From: Enhygromyxa salina
Lineage (GTDB): Bacteria; Myxococcota_A; Polyangia; Nannocystales; Nannocystaceae
Assembly: GCF_002994635.1 (NCBI RefSeq)
Contig: NZ_PVNL01000030.1
Location: forward strand, 62,001-126,000
DNA: 64,000 bases
Reading direction: 5' to 3'
The notes beneath the pieces are model-generated. The model worked only from the letters and a program-made list of their open reading frames with translations. It did no database searches and was not told where the DNA came from. Positions 38,345 to 47,794 of the stretch are shown here, in pieces. A program made the translations under genes and the position numbers. Position 1 is the stretch's first letter. Every line of letters begins with the position of its first letter.

Positions 38345-40042
38345 CTACTCGTCGCTACAGATGAACGGCGCCTGCTCAATACAATTGCGCTCGGACCAGA
38401 CCCCGTCATTGATGAAGATACAGTCGAACCACCCCAGCTGGTGGGACGGCTCGCCGCTGGCCCAGGCCGTGAACGTGGGCGCGCTGCCGTCGAGCCAGCG
38501 GTACTCTGCTTCCACGTCGCGATCGTTGAGCCCAAACGCCCAGTAGCTCGAATGCACGCTCTGCGCGGCGTCGGCGACCTTGGCCATCTGGGTGGCGCTG
38601 TCGAAGCGCGCCAGCACGTGGCCCTGGGCGACGCAGAAATCCCGGGCCGCGAGCCATGTGATCGAATTGTAGCAAAGGTAAAAATTACGCCCTTCGCTCT
38701 CGACCATCGGGCACTCGCAGGCGGGGACGTCATCGGCATACCCGCTGCAATTATTGTCGATCCCGTCGCACAGCTCTTCGGCGTCGGGGTTGATCGCGGC
38801 GTCGTCTTCGTCACAGTCCTGAAAGCAGGGGCCGTAGCCGTCGCCGTCGCGGTCGGGCTCCTTGCCGTCGACCAGGCAGTCTAGCTGGGGCGCGAGCTCG
38901 GCCGCGCGGGCGGTGATGAAGTCCAGCGAGCGCTTGCGGCCCGACTCCACGCTCTTGGCCGAGTACGGCCGGCGCGGATCAGCGTGCATGGCCTCGTCGG
39001 TCAGCGCGATCGCCCGCTCGACCTCGGCCCTGATGTCGACCGTCTGAAACTGCGCCAACGCCAGCTGCGAGGCCTGCAGGTAGTCGACCAGGCACTGCGA
39101 GTCACGCAGGCACTTGTACCCGAGGTAGCCGTTGTGCTCGAACGGGGTGACCTTGCGAACCAGCGCCTGGTCCAGGCTCCACGGCTGGTAGCTCCACTGA
39201 TCCAGCGTGGGCTCGTGATACACGAAGAAATTATGGCCACCGATGTGGCCGTCGAAGTGGCCAAGAATCGTCTCGCCCGCCATGAACGCGAGGAAGCGGG
39301 GCAGATCGACGCCGCCCGCGTCGGCATAAAACACCTCGTTCGTGTCGAGCAGGGCCAGCTGCGAGAACGCGAGGAGATCGTCCCGGCTGAGATCCTCACC
39401 CTCGTCTTGGTCCCAGCTGTCGAGCGGCTCGTCGAGGTCGGCGTTCTTGTCGGACTCGTACAGGTTGCCGCTTGGATCCGCGTAGACCCGCTCGAGGAAC
39501 TCGTCGTCGTAGGGCTCGATGTCGAGGTACAGCCCGTAGAGCTCGCCGTTGACCCACACTTGTGCGTAGCCGACCCGCGGGGCTGGCACGCCGATCGCCC
39601 GGAACACCCGATACCCGATCCACTCACGCAGCATCGAGCTGTCGACGACCATGTTGTTGAGCGTGAGGCCCTCGAGCTGTAAGAACCTGCCACCCGGGAT
39701 GTACTTGTTGAACTTGATCTTGAACGCTGGCTTGTCGTCGATCGGCCGAAACGAGTGGTTGCCCTTGAGCCGGATCCCCACGTTGTCGTAGACGACCCCG
39801 TCGTACTCGAAGCTGCCGGGCACCCACGCCTTGGGCTCGGCCTCGAGCGCTGCCCAGGAGTCCGGATCCAAGGTGAGGTCGAACCGGGGCAGGCGATCGA
39901 TCGAGAACAGCTCGTCGGAGTTGGTCGCCGGGCCGTTGTCGAATTGGGGGGGCGGGTCGCCGCACCCGAGCACCCCGCACAGCGCCGCCGTCACGGCCCA
40001 GGCGCGGCGGATCTCAGTGGCGGGCGAGGAGGGGAGGGGCAT
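38345..40042 (-). CDS. Secreted CotH-kinase / MopE-motif / C-type-lectin fusion lipoprotein
   Basis: 565 residues from ATG 40042. Signal peptide with lipobox VLGC. Residues ~45-370 are a CotH-like atypical kinase domain: FDLTLDPDSWAAL, VGIRLKGNHSF, FKIKFNKY, LTLNNMVVDSSMLREWIGYR, VWVNGELYGLYLDIEPYDD and later DGHIGGHNFFVYHE. A MopE-type Cys-Asp motif follows near 395-440 (DRDGDGYGPCFQDCDEDD, ELCDGIDNNCSG), thought to bind metal. The last ~120 residues are C-type-lectin-like (GRNFYLCYNSITWLAARDFC, WAFGLNDRD, FICSDE). CotH proteins in Bacillus spores phosphorylate coat proteins; here an extracellular kinase or a non-catalytic scaffold are both possible. The three-domain fusion is the unusual feature. 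It diverges from the next lipoprotein gene with only 27 bp between starts. Confidence 0.85.
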   Translation of the reverse strand: MPLPSSPATEIRRAWAVTAALCGVLGCGDPPPQFDNGPATNSDELFSIDRLPRFDLTLDPDSWAALEAEPKAWVPGSFEYDGVVYDNVGIRLKGNHSFRPIDDKPAFKIKFNKYIPGGRFLQLEGLTLNNMVVDSSMLREWIGYRVFRAIGVPAPRVGYAQVWVNGELYGLYLDIEPYDDEFLERVYADPSGNLYESDKNADLDEPLDSWDQDEGEDLSRDDLLAFSQLALLDTNEVFYADAGGVDLPRFLAFMAGETILGHFDGHIGGHNFFVYHEPTLDQWSYQPWSLDQALVRKVTPFEHNGYLGYKCLRDSQCLVDYLQASQLALAQFQTVDIRAEVERAIALTDEAMHADPRRPYSAKSVESGRKRSLDFITARAAELAPQLDCLVDGKEPDRDGDGYGPCFQDCDEDDAAINPDAEELCDGIDNNCSGYADDVPACECPMVESEGRNFYLCYNSITWLAARDFCVAQGHVLARFDSATQMAKVADAAQSVHSSYWAFGLNDRDVEAEYRWLDGSAPTFTAWASGEPSHQLGWFDCIFINDGVWSERNCIEQAPFICSDE

Positions 40043-40069
40043 GGGGCGAGAACATGATACGAGATCAAC

Positions 40070-41275
40070 GTGCGCTCGACTCTACCAGGGCCCTCGCTGT
40101 TCGCGCTGTTGCTCGTGGCGAGCGGCTGTGGGGCGCCAGCGGGCGAAACGGGAGAGGACGAGGGCGAGCTGAAGGCGTGCGAGCCGATCGCCACGCCCGT
40201 GATCGGCGGCGCGGGAGCGCAGCAGCTCGAGCGGGTCGCGAGTCGTGATCAGATCCCGGGCCTCGCCGATCAGCCGACCGCGCGCGGGCAAGTGCTGGGG
40301 GTGTTGGTCGCGTTTGATGGACGACTGCACCTCGGCTACGGCGACTACAGCGACAACACCGGGCCGATCGCGATGCACGCCTGGGATCCGCGGGTGGGGG
40401 ACTTCGTGGATCTCGGCGTCGCGCCGACCGAGGAGGTGCAGCGGCTGTTCGCGGCGCACGGCGCTCTGTACAGCCCAGCCACGGATCCCGACGGACACCA
40501 GGAGTCGGGCGGGGTGTATCGGCTGGACTGCGGCGCGACGGCGTGGTCGGTGCAGACGCCGATCCCGGGTGGGGTTCATGTGTACGACGTGGCCGCGCAG
40601 GGCGACACGCTGTACGCGTGCACCGGCTCGCTCAACGGGCAGCCCGCGTTGTTGATGGCCTCCGAAGATCGCGGGGCGAGCTGGGCCGAGGTGCTGCGGC
40701 GCGAGTCTGCGGCGGATCGGTTCTCGCGGTTCTACTACCTGGGCGCGACCCCGGAGTTGCTGTTTGTGAGCGGACGCGATCTACCTGACCCGGGGCAGGC
40801 GTTCGCGTGGATCCGCCGGGGTGAGGCAGCGTTCGAGCAGCTCGACGAGCCGCCGAGCGGGTCGCTGGTGCCGATTACGCTGGGGGACGAGCTGGTGATC
40901 GGTGCATTCGCGGGCACGCCGGGGCGCAGTGAGTATGACGCGAGCTATCGGGTGGTCGGGCAGGGGCTGGTAGAGGATCAACCGTGGCCGGTTCACGCTG
41001 ACGGCGTGACGGAGGTGATCACCTGGGCGCGGCAGGAGAGCGACGGCGACCGGGGCGAGGCGCTGCTGGTGCTGATGGAGCGGGCCGATGGGAGCGTGAG
41101 CGTGCACCGCAGTGAAGACCTCGGCGCGGGGGCGCAGGGGTGGGAGCAGGTCGCTAGCATGGCTGTCGAGGGGGAGACGTTCGTGTCGATGGCGTTGCTG
41201 TTCAATGATCTCTACTTGGGTACGCGCAGCGGGTCGCTGTATGTGTTGCGTGAATTCGAGGCGCCAGCGGGCTGA
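40070..41275 (+). CDS. Lipoprotein with propeller-like (BNR/sialidase-like) repeats
   Basis: 401 residues from GTG 40070, preceded by GAGAT. The signal peptide [11 protein letters not shown] ends in a good lipobox. The mature protein carries repeated beta-strand blocks such as [50 protein letters not shown] and [16 protein letters not shown]. The S-x-D-x-G-x-x-W pattern is an Asp-box (BNR) motif, common in beta-propellers. No sialidase active-site residues are recognisable, so a structural or binding role is as likely as hydrolase activity. It is divergent from the CotH gene; the 27-bp gap means the promoters overlap or lie within the opposite coding regions. Confidence 0.72.
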   Translation: MRSTLPGPSLFALLLVASGCGAPAGETGEDEGELKACEPIATPVIGGAGAQQLERVASRDQIPGLADQPTARGQVLGVLVAFDGRLHLGYGDYSDNTGPIAMHAWDPRVGDFVDLGVAPTEEVQRLFAAHGALYSPATDPDGHQESGGVYRLDCGATAWSVQTPIPGGVHVYDVAAQGDTLYACTGSLNGQPALLMASEDRGASWAEVLRRESAADRFSRFYYLGATPELLFVSGRDLPDPGQAFAWIRRGEAAFEQLDEPPSGSLVPITLGDELVIGAFAGTPGRSEYDASYRVVGQGLVEDQPWPVHADGVTEVITWARQESDGDRGEALLVLMERADGSVSVHRSEDLGAGAQGWEQVASMAVEGETFVSMALLFNDLYLGTRSGSLYVLREFEAPAG

Positions 41276-41322
41276 GCGACGCTTGCCGCTCGCCGCAACG
41301 TCGGGTGCTATCTTCCCAGCCA

Positions 41323-41832
41323 ATGCCAGAGCCAACGCTCGAGCGAGGCGACATCACCACCTTCGACGTCGACGCGATCGTCAACGCCGCCAATCCAATG
41401 ATGCTTGGCGGCGGTGGGGTCGACGGCGCGATCCATGCCGCCGCGGGCCCCCGGCTGCTCGAGGCTTGCCGTCAGAGCCCGGCCGTCGGCGGGATCCGCT
41501 GCCCCTTCGGTGAGGCCCGCATCACGCCGGGCTTCGACCTCCCGGCCCGCTGGGTCATCCACGCCGTCGGACCGATCTGGGGACGCACGCCCGAGCCCGA
41601 GCTCGTGCTGACCTCGGCCTATGAAAACAGCCTCGCGCTCGCGTCCACTCACGGGTTGGCCAGCGTCGCGTTCCCGGCCATCTCGACCGGCGCGTATGGG
41701 TTCCCGCTCGACGCCGCCGCGAGGATCGCCGTCGAGGTCACCCGGCGCCGCTGGGGTAGCGTTGACGACATTCGCTTCGTGCTCGCACGCGCCGACGTGT
41801 TCGAGGCGTTCGAGCGCGCGCTGCAGCGCTGA
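41323..41832 (+). CDS. Macrodomain protein (MacroD/YmdB-type ADP-ribose hydrolase)
   Basis: 169 residues from ATG 41323; an in-frame upstream start at 41305 is less likely. The full macrodomain is present: [32 protein letters not shown] (the MacroD-type catalytic loop with Asp), VIHAVGP, and [20 protein letters not shown] (phosphate-binding loop). Such enzymes remove the acetyl group from O-acetyl-ADP-ribose or mono-ADP-ribose from acidic residues. Length is typical of a stand-alone protein. It follows the lipoprotein gene by 47 bp. Together with the glycohydrolase at 37471 it gives this region two distinct ADP-ribose hydrolases. Confidence 0.93.
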   Translation: MPEPTLERGDITTFDVDAIVNAANPMMLGGGGVDGAIHAAAGPRLLEACRQSPAVGGIRCPFGEARITPGFDLPARWVIHAVGPIWGRTPEPELVLTSAYENSLALASTHGLASVAFPAISTGAYGFPLDAAARIAVEVTRRRWGSVDDIRFVLARADVFEAFERALQR

Positions 41833-41962
41833 CTTCGCCGCATTGGATTTCGCGGTGCCAGACGGCGCCGTCGGCTCCAAATAATCCCGCGAGCAGAATT
41901 CGCATGATGATTGGGCGCCCTGGGCGATTGCGCCAGCCCTCCGCCGGTCCTACGAACTCGCA

Positions 41963-44668
41963 GTGCGACTCTCCACCGCGAGCCCAAATTGGCACGCGCA
42001 GACTCCCGGCGAGGCGCTAGAAATCCTTGGCGTGGACCCTGAGCGCGGGCTTACGGACGCCGAGGCCGATCAGCGCCGTCGCGAGCACGGCCCCAACCAG
42101 CTCGAGCAGGTGGGGGCGCGCCCGTGGCCGCAAATCCTGCTTGCTCAGCTGCGCAGCATTGTCGTGGTGCTGCTCGGCGCGGCCATGATTCTCGCGTTTG
42201 CGACCGGCCGGATTCCGGAGGGCGCGGCGGTGCTGGCGGTGCTCGTGATCAACACGACGATCGGCTTCGTGACCGAGCTTCGGGCGGCCCGCTCGATGGC
42301 CGCATTGCGCAAGCTTGGCGAGCACTGCACCCGGGCCCGGCGCGACGGACGCGAGCGAGAGATCGTCGCAACCGAGCTGGTGCCAGGAGACATCGTATTA
42401 CTCGCGGCCGGCGATCTGGTCCCGGCGGATCTTCGCTTGCTCGCGGGCGAGCACCTGCGGGTCAACGAGGCCGCGCTCACCGGTGAGTCGGTGCCCGTGG
42501 ACAAGCTGCCGGATCCCGTTGAGGAGCACGCGCTGCTGCCCGAGCGGACCGACATGCTGCACAAGGGCACCAGCGTGGTCGACGGCGACGCGCTCGGGGT
42601 GGTGGTGGCGACCGGTGGCCGCACGGAGCTCGGGCGGATCGCTGCGCTCGCGGGTCAGGCCGAGTCGGGCCTCGCGCCGATGCAGCGCGGCCTCGACCAG
42701 CTCGGGCATCGACTCGCGTGGGTGACCCTGGCTGTCGCGCTGTTCATCGCGTGGCACGGCTTTTGGGTGAAGCAGCGCGATCCCACCCTGGTGATCGAGA
42801 CCGCCCTGGCCCTGGGGATCGCGGCGATTCCCGAAGGACTGCCGATCGTCGCTACAATCGCGCTGGCCCGCGGAATGTACAGGTTGGCCCAGCGCAACGC
42901 CCTGGTGAATCGACTGACGGCCGTCGAGACCCTGGGTGCCACGCGTGTGATCTTTACCGACAAGACCGGGACATTGACCGAGAATCGGATGCGCCTGCGA
43001 TCGGTCGTGACGCCCGCGGGCAAGTACACGATCGACCTGGATCCGCAGGGCCCCAGCGAGACCTGGGCGCGGCTCGACACCGGCACGCTGCGGGCGATGG
43101 AGGTCGCGGTGTTCTGCAATGGGGCGTCTCTCGATCAGGGCGCCGATGAGGACAACCCGCGCGGCGATCCAACCGAGATCGCGCTGTTGGCTGCCGGCCG
43201 CCGCCTGGGGCTCGAGCGCAGCACCGTGCTCGCGCAGATGCCCGAGCTCCGGGTCGAGCCGTTCGAGCCGCGCCTGCAGAAGATGGCCACGTTTCACGCG
43301 ATTGAAGGCAAGGTCTACGTCGCCGTCAAGGGCGCGCCAGCGGCCGTTCTGGACGTCTGTGCCCACATCGTGACCGAGACCGGCGAGGGCGCGACACCGC
43401 TGACCGACGGCCAGCGCAGCGAGTGGCGCGAGCAGGCCGCCGCGCTCGCCAGCGAGGGTCTTCGGGTCCTCGCGCTCGCCGACAAGCAGGTCGAGTCAGC
43501 GGACGCGCCGCCCTATCGAGACCTGCGCTTTGTCGGCCTGGTTGGGCTGCTCGACCCACCCCGCGCGGGGGTCAAGACCGCGATCGACAAGTGCCAGGCC
43601 GCCGGAATTCGGGTTGCGATGGTCACGGGTGATCAGCCCGAGACAGCCAAGGCGATCGCCGCCGCGGTCGGGATTGTGGGGGATCCGAGTGACCCTGCCG
43701 CCGTCGTCATGCACGGCCGAGATCTCAAGCCTCCCGAGCGGCTCGACGCGGCCGGGCGCGACCGTATCCACGAAGCCAACATCTATGCGCGGGTCAGCCC
43801 CGAGCAAAAACTCAACCTCGTGCGGATCTATCAGGGCCAACACGAGATCGTCGCCATGACCGGCGATGGCATCAATGACGCGCCAGCCCTGAAACAAGCT
43901 GACATTGGCGTGGCCATGGGCCGGCGCGGGACCGAGGCCGCCAGGCAGGTCGCCGACATGGTCCTGCGCGATGACGCGTTCGAGACCATCGTGGTCGCCG
44001 TCGAGCAGGGCAGGGTGATCTTCGCCAACATTCGCAGGGCGGTGATCTTCATGCTCTGCACCAACGTGGCCGAGGTCATCGCCGTGACCACCGCGACATT
44101 GGCCGGTTGGACGCTGCCCTTGCTGCCGTTACAGCTGCTGTATCTCAACGTGCTCACCGACGTGTTCCCGGCGCTCGCGCTCGGGGTTGGACCGGGCAGC
44201 GGCGAGGAGATGCATGAGCCGCCTCGAGATCCACGAGAGTTTGTGCTGACCCGCCGCCACTGGCTCGAGATCGTAGGATTCGCCGCCGTCATGGGGGCTT
44301 GCGTCTTGGTGAGCTTGCAGCTGGCACAAGGTTGGTTGGGGCTCGACCGGCCCGGCGCGGTGACGATCTCCTTTTTGACCCTGTTGCTCTGCCAGCTGTG
44401 GTTTCCGCTGAGCCTGCGTGACCCCAAATCGGGGTTCGTGCGCAATGAGATCACCCGCAATCCCTGGATATGGGGTGCGGTGGCGGTGTGCGTGCTCTTG
44501 ATGTTCGCGGCCGTGTATCTGCCGGGTCTCTCGGATCTGCTCGATACCCGGCCGCCGTCGGCTCGTGGTTGGGCGCTGGCTGTGGGCATGGGTATGGTGC
44601 CGATGCTGGTTGGCCAGGTCTACCTGGCCGGTCGACGCGCCCATGCCCGCAAGCGGTCGCGCGCTTGA
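41963..44668 (+). CDS. P2A-type cation-transporting P-ATPase (calcium type)
   Basis: 901 residues from GTG 41963. In order: N-terminal cation-ATPase domain; membrane helices with VVVLLGAAMI; actuator TGES (ALTGESVPVDK, near 175); M4 motif IAAIPEGLP (near 287), typical of Ca2+ pumps; phosphorylation site DKTGTLT (near 333) with the catalytic Asp; nucleotide-binding KGAP; hinge MTGDGINDAPAL (near 632); and M5-M10 including LNVLTDVFPALALG in M6. Length and order match SERCA/PMR1-like pumps of bacteria, which export Ca2+ (possibly Mn2+) from the cytoplasm. Its stop abuts the stop of the convergent next gene. Ion choice is inferred from the PEGLP motif. Confidence 0.95.
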   Translation: MRLSTASPNWHAQTPGEALEILGVDPERGLTDAEADQRRREHGPNQLEQVGARPWPQILLAQLRSIVVVLLGAAMILAFATGRIPEGAAVLAVLVINTTIGFVTELRAARSMAALRKLGEHCTRARRDGREREIVATELVPGDIVLLAAGDLVPADLRLLAGEHLRVNEAALTGESVPVDKLPDPVEEHALLPERTDMLHKGTSVVDGDALGVVVATGGRTELGRIAALAGQAESGLAPMQRGLDQLGHRLAWVTLAVALFIAWHGFWVKQRDPTLVIETALALGIAAIPEGLPIVATIALARGMYRLAQRNALVNRLTAVETLGATRVIFTDKTGTLTENRMRLRSVVTPAGKYTIDLDPQGPSETWARLDTGTLRAMEVAVFCNGASLDQGADEDNPRGDPTEIALLAAGRRLGLERSTVLAQMPELRVEPFEPRLQKMATFHAIEGKVYVAVKGAPAAVLDVCAHIVTETGEGATPLTDGQRSEWREQAAALASEGLRVLALADKQVESADAPPYRDLRFVGLVGLLDPPRAGVKTAIDKCQAAGIRVAMVTGDQPETAKAIAAAVGIVGDPSDPAAVVMHGRDLKPPERLDAAGRDRIHEANIYARVSPEQKLNLVRIYQGQHEIVAMTGDGINDAPALKQADIGVAMGRRGTEAARQVADMVLRDDAFETIVVAVEQGRVIFANIRRAVIFMLCTNVAEVIAVTTATLAGWTLPLLPLQLLYLNVLTDVFPALALGVGPGSGEEMHEPPRDPREFVLTRRHWLEIVGFAAVMGACVLVSLQLAQGWLGLDRPGAVTISFLTLLLCQLWFPLSLRDPKSGFVRNEITRNPWIWGAVAVCVLLMFAAVYLPGLSDLLDTRPPSARGWALAVGMGMVPMLVGQVYLAGRRAHARKRSRA

Positions 44669-46189
44669 TCAGGCCGGGTCACGCCGTCGCAGCACAAACA
44701 GCCGCGCGGCCGTGGTCACCGCTGGCCCCGGCAGTGTGCTGCCCTCGTCGGTCTCGAGCGTGAACGCGGCCCCGAGTAGATCCTCGATCATGCCCCGATC
44801 CCACGGTGTGGTCCCGCGACTGCGGCCCTCGGACAGCGCGTGGGTCTTGACCAGCAGCGCACCGCCGGGCGCGGTCAGTCGCGCGACCGCCTTCGCGTAG
44901 GGCTGCAGCTGCTCGGGGCTGAGCAGGTGCAGGCAGCCGCGATCTATCAGTAGATCGAATGTGCCATATAGCCGAGTGTCGGCGATGTCATCGCGCAGCC
45001 ACACGATCCCCGTGTCTCCCGTGCTGTCTCCCGCTCGATCGCGGGCGCGAAGCAGCGCGGTGTCGGCGATGTCTGTCGCGACCACCCGACACCCAAGCCG
45101 GGCAGCCGCGATCGCGGCGACCCCCAGACCCGTGCCGATGTCGAGCACGCTGGTGCCGGGCGAGGCCGCGCGCTCGAGCACCGCCAGCATGTCGGCGTCC
45201 AGGGCATCGCGGTGCCAGCCCAGCTCGTGATCTTGGTGAGTCCGAAACAGTCGGTCCCACTCGTCGGCGTCGCGCGGGGTCGCTGGCTGGCCGTCGGCCC
45301 GACGCGCTCGCTCGATCCGAAGCGCAGTCTCGAGCAGCGCGACCACGACCGCGTGGGGCGGCGTCGGTCCGAGCGTTGCCAGCCTCGTGTCGGGGGCGTG
45401 GGCAAGCTCGGTGCCGCTGCCCGGATGCACCACGTGCATGCCGTCGGCCGCGAGCTGTTGCAGGTTTCGCGCGACGGCGGGCTCGCTGTACATGTCGGCG
45501 TTCATCGACGGCACCAGCACGACCGGCGCCCGCGTACACAGGGCGATCGCCGACACCAGGGTCGAGTGATAGCCGGTCGCCAGGCGCGAGATCGTGGTTG
45601 CCGTGGCCGGCCACACCAGCACCGCGTCGGCCCACTGCGCCAGGTTGATGTGCGGGACCGGCAGGCCGGAGTCCTCGGGCCACAGGCTGCTGAGCACGGG
45701 GAAGTGGACCAGGGCCTCGAGCGCCTCGGGCTGGACGAAGCGCAGGGCAGCCTCGGTCGCGACCACGCGAACCTCGAAGCCGCGCTCGAGCAATCGCTGG
45801 ATCAGCCCCGGCGCGAGCGAGCACGCGATCGCTCCGGACAGGCACAGCACCAGCCGGGTCCGAGGTCGGCTTGGCGCGGGGGCGGGTTGCTCGGACGTGG
45901 GCACCAGCACCTTGGCCGCCACGAGCACGGCCAGGAGTTGATCGATGACGCCGAGCTCTTGCTCCTCGATCGGCCCGCCCGTCAGCAGTTCGAGCCGAGT
46001 GACGATCTGGGCGCGCGTACACGGGGTGAGGCAGCACTGCAGCACCGCGCGCGCGAGCTCGGCCGAGAGGCCTGACAGCTCGCGGACCTCGCCGTCGGGC
46101 GCGAGGATCACCATGGTGTCGCGGACGTCGTAGATCTGCACGACGGGTGCGCGGCGGAGCCTCGTGGGTGAGCTGTCGTGGTTGGTCAT
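44669..46189 (-). CDS. Fusion: PqqD/RRE-like domain, HFCD flavoprotein (LanD-like), SAM methyltransferase
   Basis: 506 residues from ATG 46189 ([15 protein letters not shown]). Residues ~10-95 resemble PqqD or a RiPP recognition element: [32 protein letters not shown] and a helical end [14 protein letters not shown]. Residues ~110-290 are an HFCD-family flavoprotein, related to EpiD-type peptidyl-Cys decarboxylases and phosphopantothenoylcysteine decarboxylase: [25 protein letters not shown] (the PATANTI-like loop) and [14 protein letters not shown] (the PxMNxxM motif). Residues ~300-506 are a class I methyltransferase with VLDIGTGLG near 352 and [16 protein letters not shown] longer 749-residue reading begins in a shadow frame and is rejected. 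A small Cys-rich secreted protein gene lies 52 bp upstream on the same strand. The domains are well supported; peptide modification is inference. Confidence 0.82.
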   Translation of the reverse strand: MTNHDSSPTRLRRAPVVQIYDVRDTMVILAPDGEVRELSGLSAELARAVLQCCLTPCTRAQIVTRLELLTGGPIEEQELGVIDQLLAVLVAAKVLVPTSEQPAPAPSRPRTRLVLCLSGAIACSLAPGLIQRLLERGFEVRVVATEAALRFVQPEALEALVHFPVLSSLWPEDSGLPVPHINLAQWADAVLVWPATATTISRLATGYHSTLVSAIALCTRAPVVLVPSMNADMYSEPAVARNLQQLAADGMHVVHPGSGTELAHAPDTRLATLGPTPPHAVVVALLETALRIERARRADGQPATPRDADEWDRLFRTHQDHELGWHRDALDADMLAVLERAASPGTSVLDIGTGLGVAAIAAARLGCRVVATDIADTALLRARDRAGDSTGDTGIVWLRDDIADTRLYGTFDLLIDRGCLHLLSPEQLQPYAKAVARLTAPGGALLVKTHALSEGRSRGTTPWDRGMIEDLLGAAFTLETDEGSTLPGPAVTTAARLFVLRRRDPA

Positions 46190-46241
46190 CGTCGATCTGC
46201 GGGGGACTGACTGGCGCTCCGACCGGAGCGCGGCGGCGCTA

Positions 46242-46541
46242 TCACGTGAACGGTTCGTGGCACGACTCGCCGCCGCCGGTCTCGCCAGTGTCCGTCTCGT
46301 CCAGGCCCTCGGACCACTCGCAGCGCTCGAGCGCCTCGCAGTCGGCTTGGTCGGGGATCTCATGGCAAGTGTTGTGGCACGTGCCCGTCGCCTCATTCCA
46401 ACCGCAGCCGTCCTTGCACTTGGCCTCGGTCTCGATGTCCACGCAGTACTCCTCGAAATTCTTGCACGAGCTCGCGCTGATGAAGGTCGTGATCGCCAGC
46501 GTCGCCGGCAGCAGGAGTCGCTTGGTCGCGCGCGTGTCCAC
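46242..46541 (-). CDS. Small Cys-rich exported protein upstream of the RRE-HFCD-MT gene
   Basis: 99 residues from GTG 46541 ([20 protein letters not shown]). A basic N terminus and hydrophobic stretch end at ISASSC, a lipobox-like cleavage site. The mature part has about ten Cys in regular spacing: [43 protein letters not shown] and GESC, with a Thr/Glu/Gly linker near the C terminus. The GCxWN...GxC pattern is a disulfide-rich module frequent in myxobacterial lipoproteins. It is on the same strand as, and 52 bp before, the RRE-HFCD-methyltransferase gene. It could be a modification substrate, but the signal peptide and a C terminus that does not end in Cys argue against a classical RiPP precursor. 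Confidence 0.7.
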   Translation of the reverse strand: MDTRATKRLLLPATLAITTFISASSCKNFEEYCVDIETEAKCKDGCGWNEATGTCHNTCHEIPDQADCEALERCEWSEGLDETDTGETGGGESCHEPFT

Positions 46542-46631
46542 GCCCGGAGCATACCGGTCCGGTCGCGCCGAGCGCCACGCCGATCGACGGAGGGGCTTGC
46601 ATTGGCGCCGCGACGGCTCACCATTGGCGCC

Positions 46632-47477
46632 ATGCGTTGGGACCCCAGCCACCGCAGCTCGGACCTCATCGACCGTCGCTCCCAGGGCGGCGGTGGCGGT
46701 GGCGGGCTGTTGTTCACGCTGCTCATGCTCGTGGTCCGCAGTCGCTGGGGGTGGGCCGGGGTGATCGTGGTCTTGCTCGGGTACGGCGCGCTGCAGTTGG
46801 TCGGAGGTGTGGCCCAGCGGGCGGCCGACGTGGATGGTCGGGGCCAGGCCGGGACCGACGAGCAGGCGGCTTTCGTGGGGTTCGTGCTCGACCACGCGCA
46901 GGACAGCTGGGCGCGCAAGCTGCCGGGCTACCGCCGGGCCGAGCTCGTGTTGTTTCGCAGCTCGACGCGGACTGCGTGTGGGTACGGCGACGCCGCGACC
47001 GGGCCGTTTTATTGCCCGGCGGATCAGCGGGTCTACATTGATCTGTCGTTCTATGATGAGCTCGAGCGCAGGCTCGGCGCCGGTGGGGACTTTGCTCAGG
47101 CCTATGTGATCGCTCATGAGATCGGGCACCACGTGCAGAACCTCGACGGGACCAGCGATCAAGTTCACCGCGCCGCGCGGTCACGGCAGCGGGGCGAGAG
47201 CGGGCTCTCGGTCCGGCTCGAGCTGCAGGCGGACTGCTACGCGGGCGTGTGGGCGCACGACGCCGAGCAAAATGGGCTGCTCGAGGTCGGGGATATTGGT
47301 GAGGCGCTGACGGCCGCGGCGGCGATCGGGGATGATCGGCTGCAGCGCATGGGGAGCGGGACGGTGTCGCCCGAGACGTTCACGCATGGGACGTCGGCGC
47401 AGCGGGTGGCGTGGTTCAGGCGTGGGTTTGAGCGCGGAGATCCCCGCGTGTGTGACAGCTTCTCGGGGGCGATCTGA
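46632..47477 (+). CDS. ypfJ: Neutral zinc metallopeptidase, YpfJ family
   Basis: 281 residues from ATG 46632. [18 protein letters not shown] opens the protein, followed by a Gly-rich stretch and one transmembrane helix ([22 protein letters not shown], as two pieces, near 35-58). The zinc site HEIGHHVQ lies near residue 164, and the family strand [28 protein letters not shown] precedes it. The downstream [14 protein letters not shown] motif supplies the third ligand region. All are diagnostic of the putative neutral zinc metallopeptidase family (PF04228). The catalytic domain should face the periplasm. Starts diverge from the Cys-rich gene with 90 bp between them. Physiological substrate is unknown for the family. 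Confidence 0.93.
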   Translation: MRWDPSHRSSDLIDRRSQGGGGGGGLLFTLLMLVVRSRWGWAGVIVVLLGYGALQLVGGVAQRAADVDGRGQAGTDEQAAFVGFVLDHAQDSWARKLPGYRRAELVLFRSSTRTACGYGDAATGPFYCPADQRVYIDLSFYDELERRLGAGGDFAQAYVIAHEIGHHVQNLDGTSDQVHRAARSRQRGESGLSVRLELQADCYAGVWAHDAEQNGLLEVGDIGEALTAAAAIGDDRLQRMGSGTVSPETFTHGTSAQRVAWFRRGFERGDPRVCDSFSGAI

Positions 47478-47794
47478 TGCTGGGCTGGGGGTGTCGTTGG
47501 TGAGCAGGCGCAGGGGGCAGCGCTCCGACCTCGGGCGGTCCGAGCAGTCGAGGTGATCGACGGGTGGTGGCGGCCTGGTGCGCAGGCGACATCGTAATAT
47601 TGATCGTATTGGTGATCCCTCTAATAGCCGGATGTGGCGGGGCTGATGCTCATGTCTCCCCCCTGTTTCATGCATGAAGCGAGGAGATGTCCGCGCGATG
47701 CTCGCCGCCAAAGGCCCCCGTCTTCGGACGTCAATCCTGAGGGGTGACAGCGCGCCTGCTTGACAACAATCGCCACGCGCGTCAGTACGCGGTG
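47478..47794. promoter_or_regulatory. Intergenic region upstream of SDR gene with 12-bp perfect palindrome
   Basis: 317 bp without a gene. It contains a locally AT-rich stretch near 47593-47630 and the perfect palindrome TTCATGCATGAA at 47667-47678, which could be a dimeric regulator site. A TTGACA hexamer at 47760-47765 lies 30 bp before the SDR start with only a weak -10 partner, so the mRNA leader would be very short. No protein-like ORF is seen. Confidence 0.35.

Noticed and set aside
41861-41872. GACGGCGCCGTC palindrome as a terminator
   Set aside because: A perfect palindrome with no loop and no following T-tract does not form an intrinsic terminator; it may be chance in GC-rich DNA.
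44669-46918. 749-residue version of the RRE-HFCD-MT protein
   Set aside because: The extra N-terminal part is Arg/Ser-rich and crosses the Cys-rich gene and the start of the metallopeptidase gene; ATG 46189 begins the recognisable RRE-like domain.
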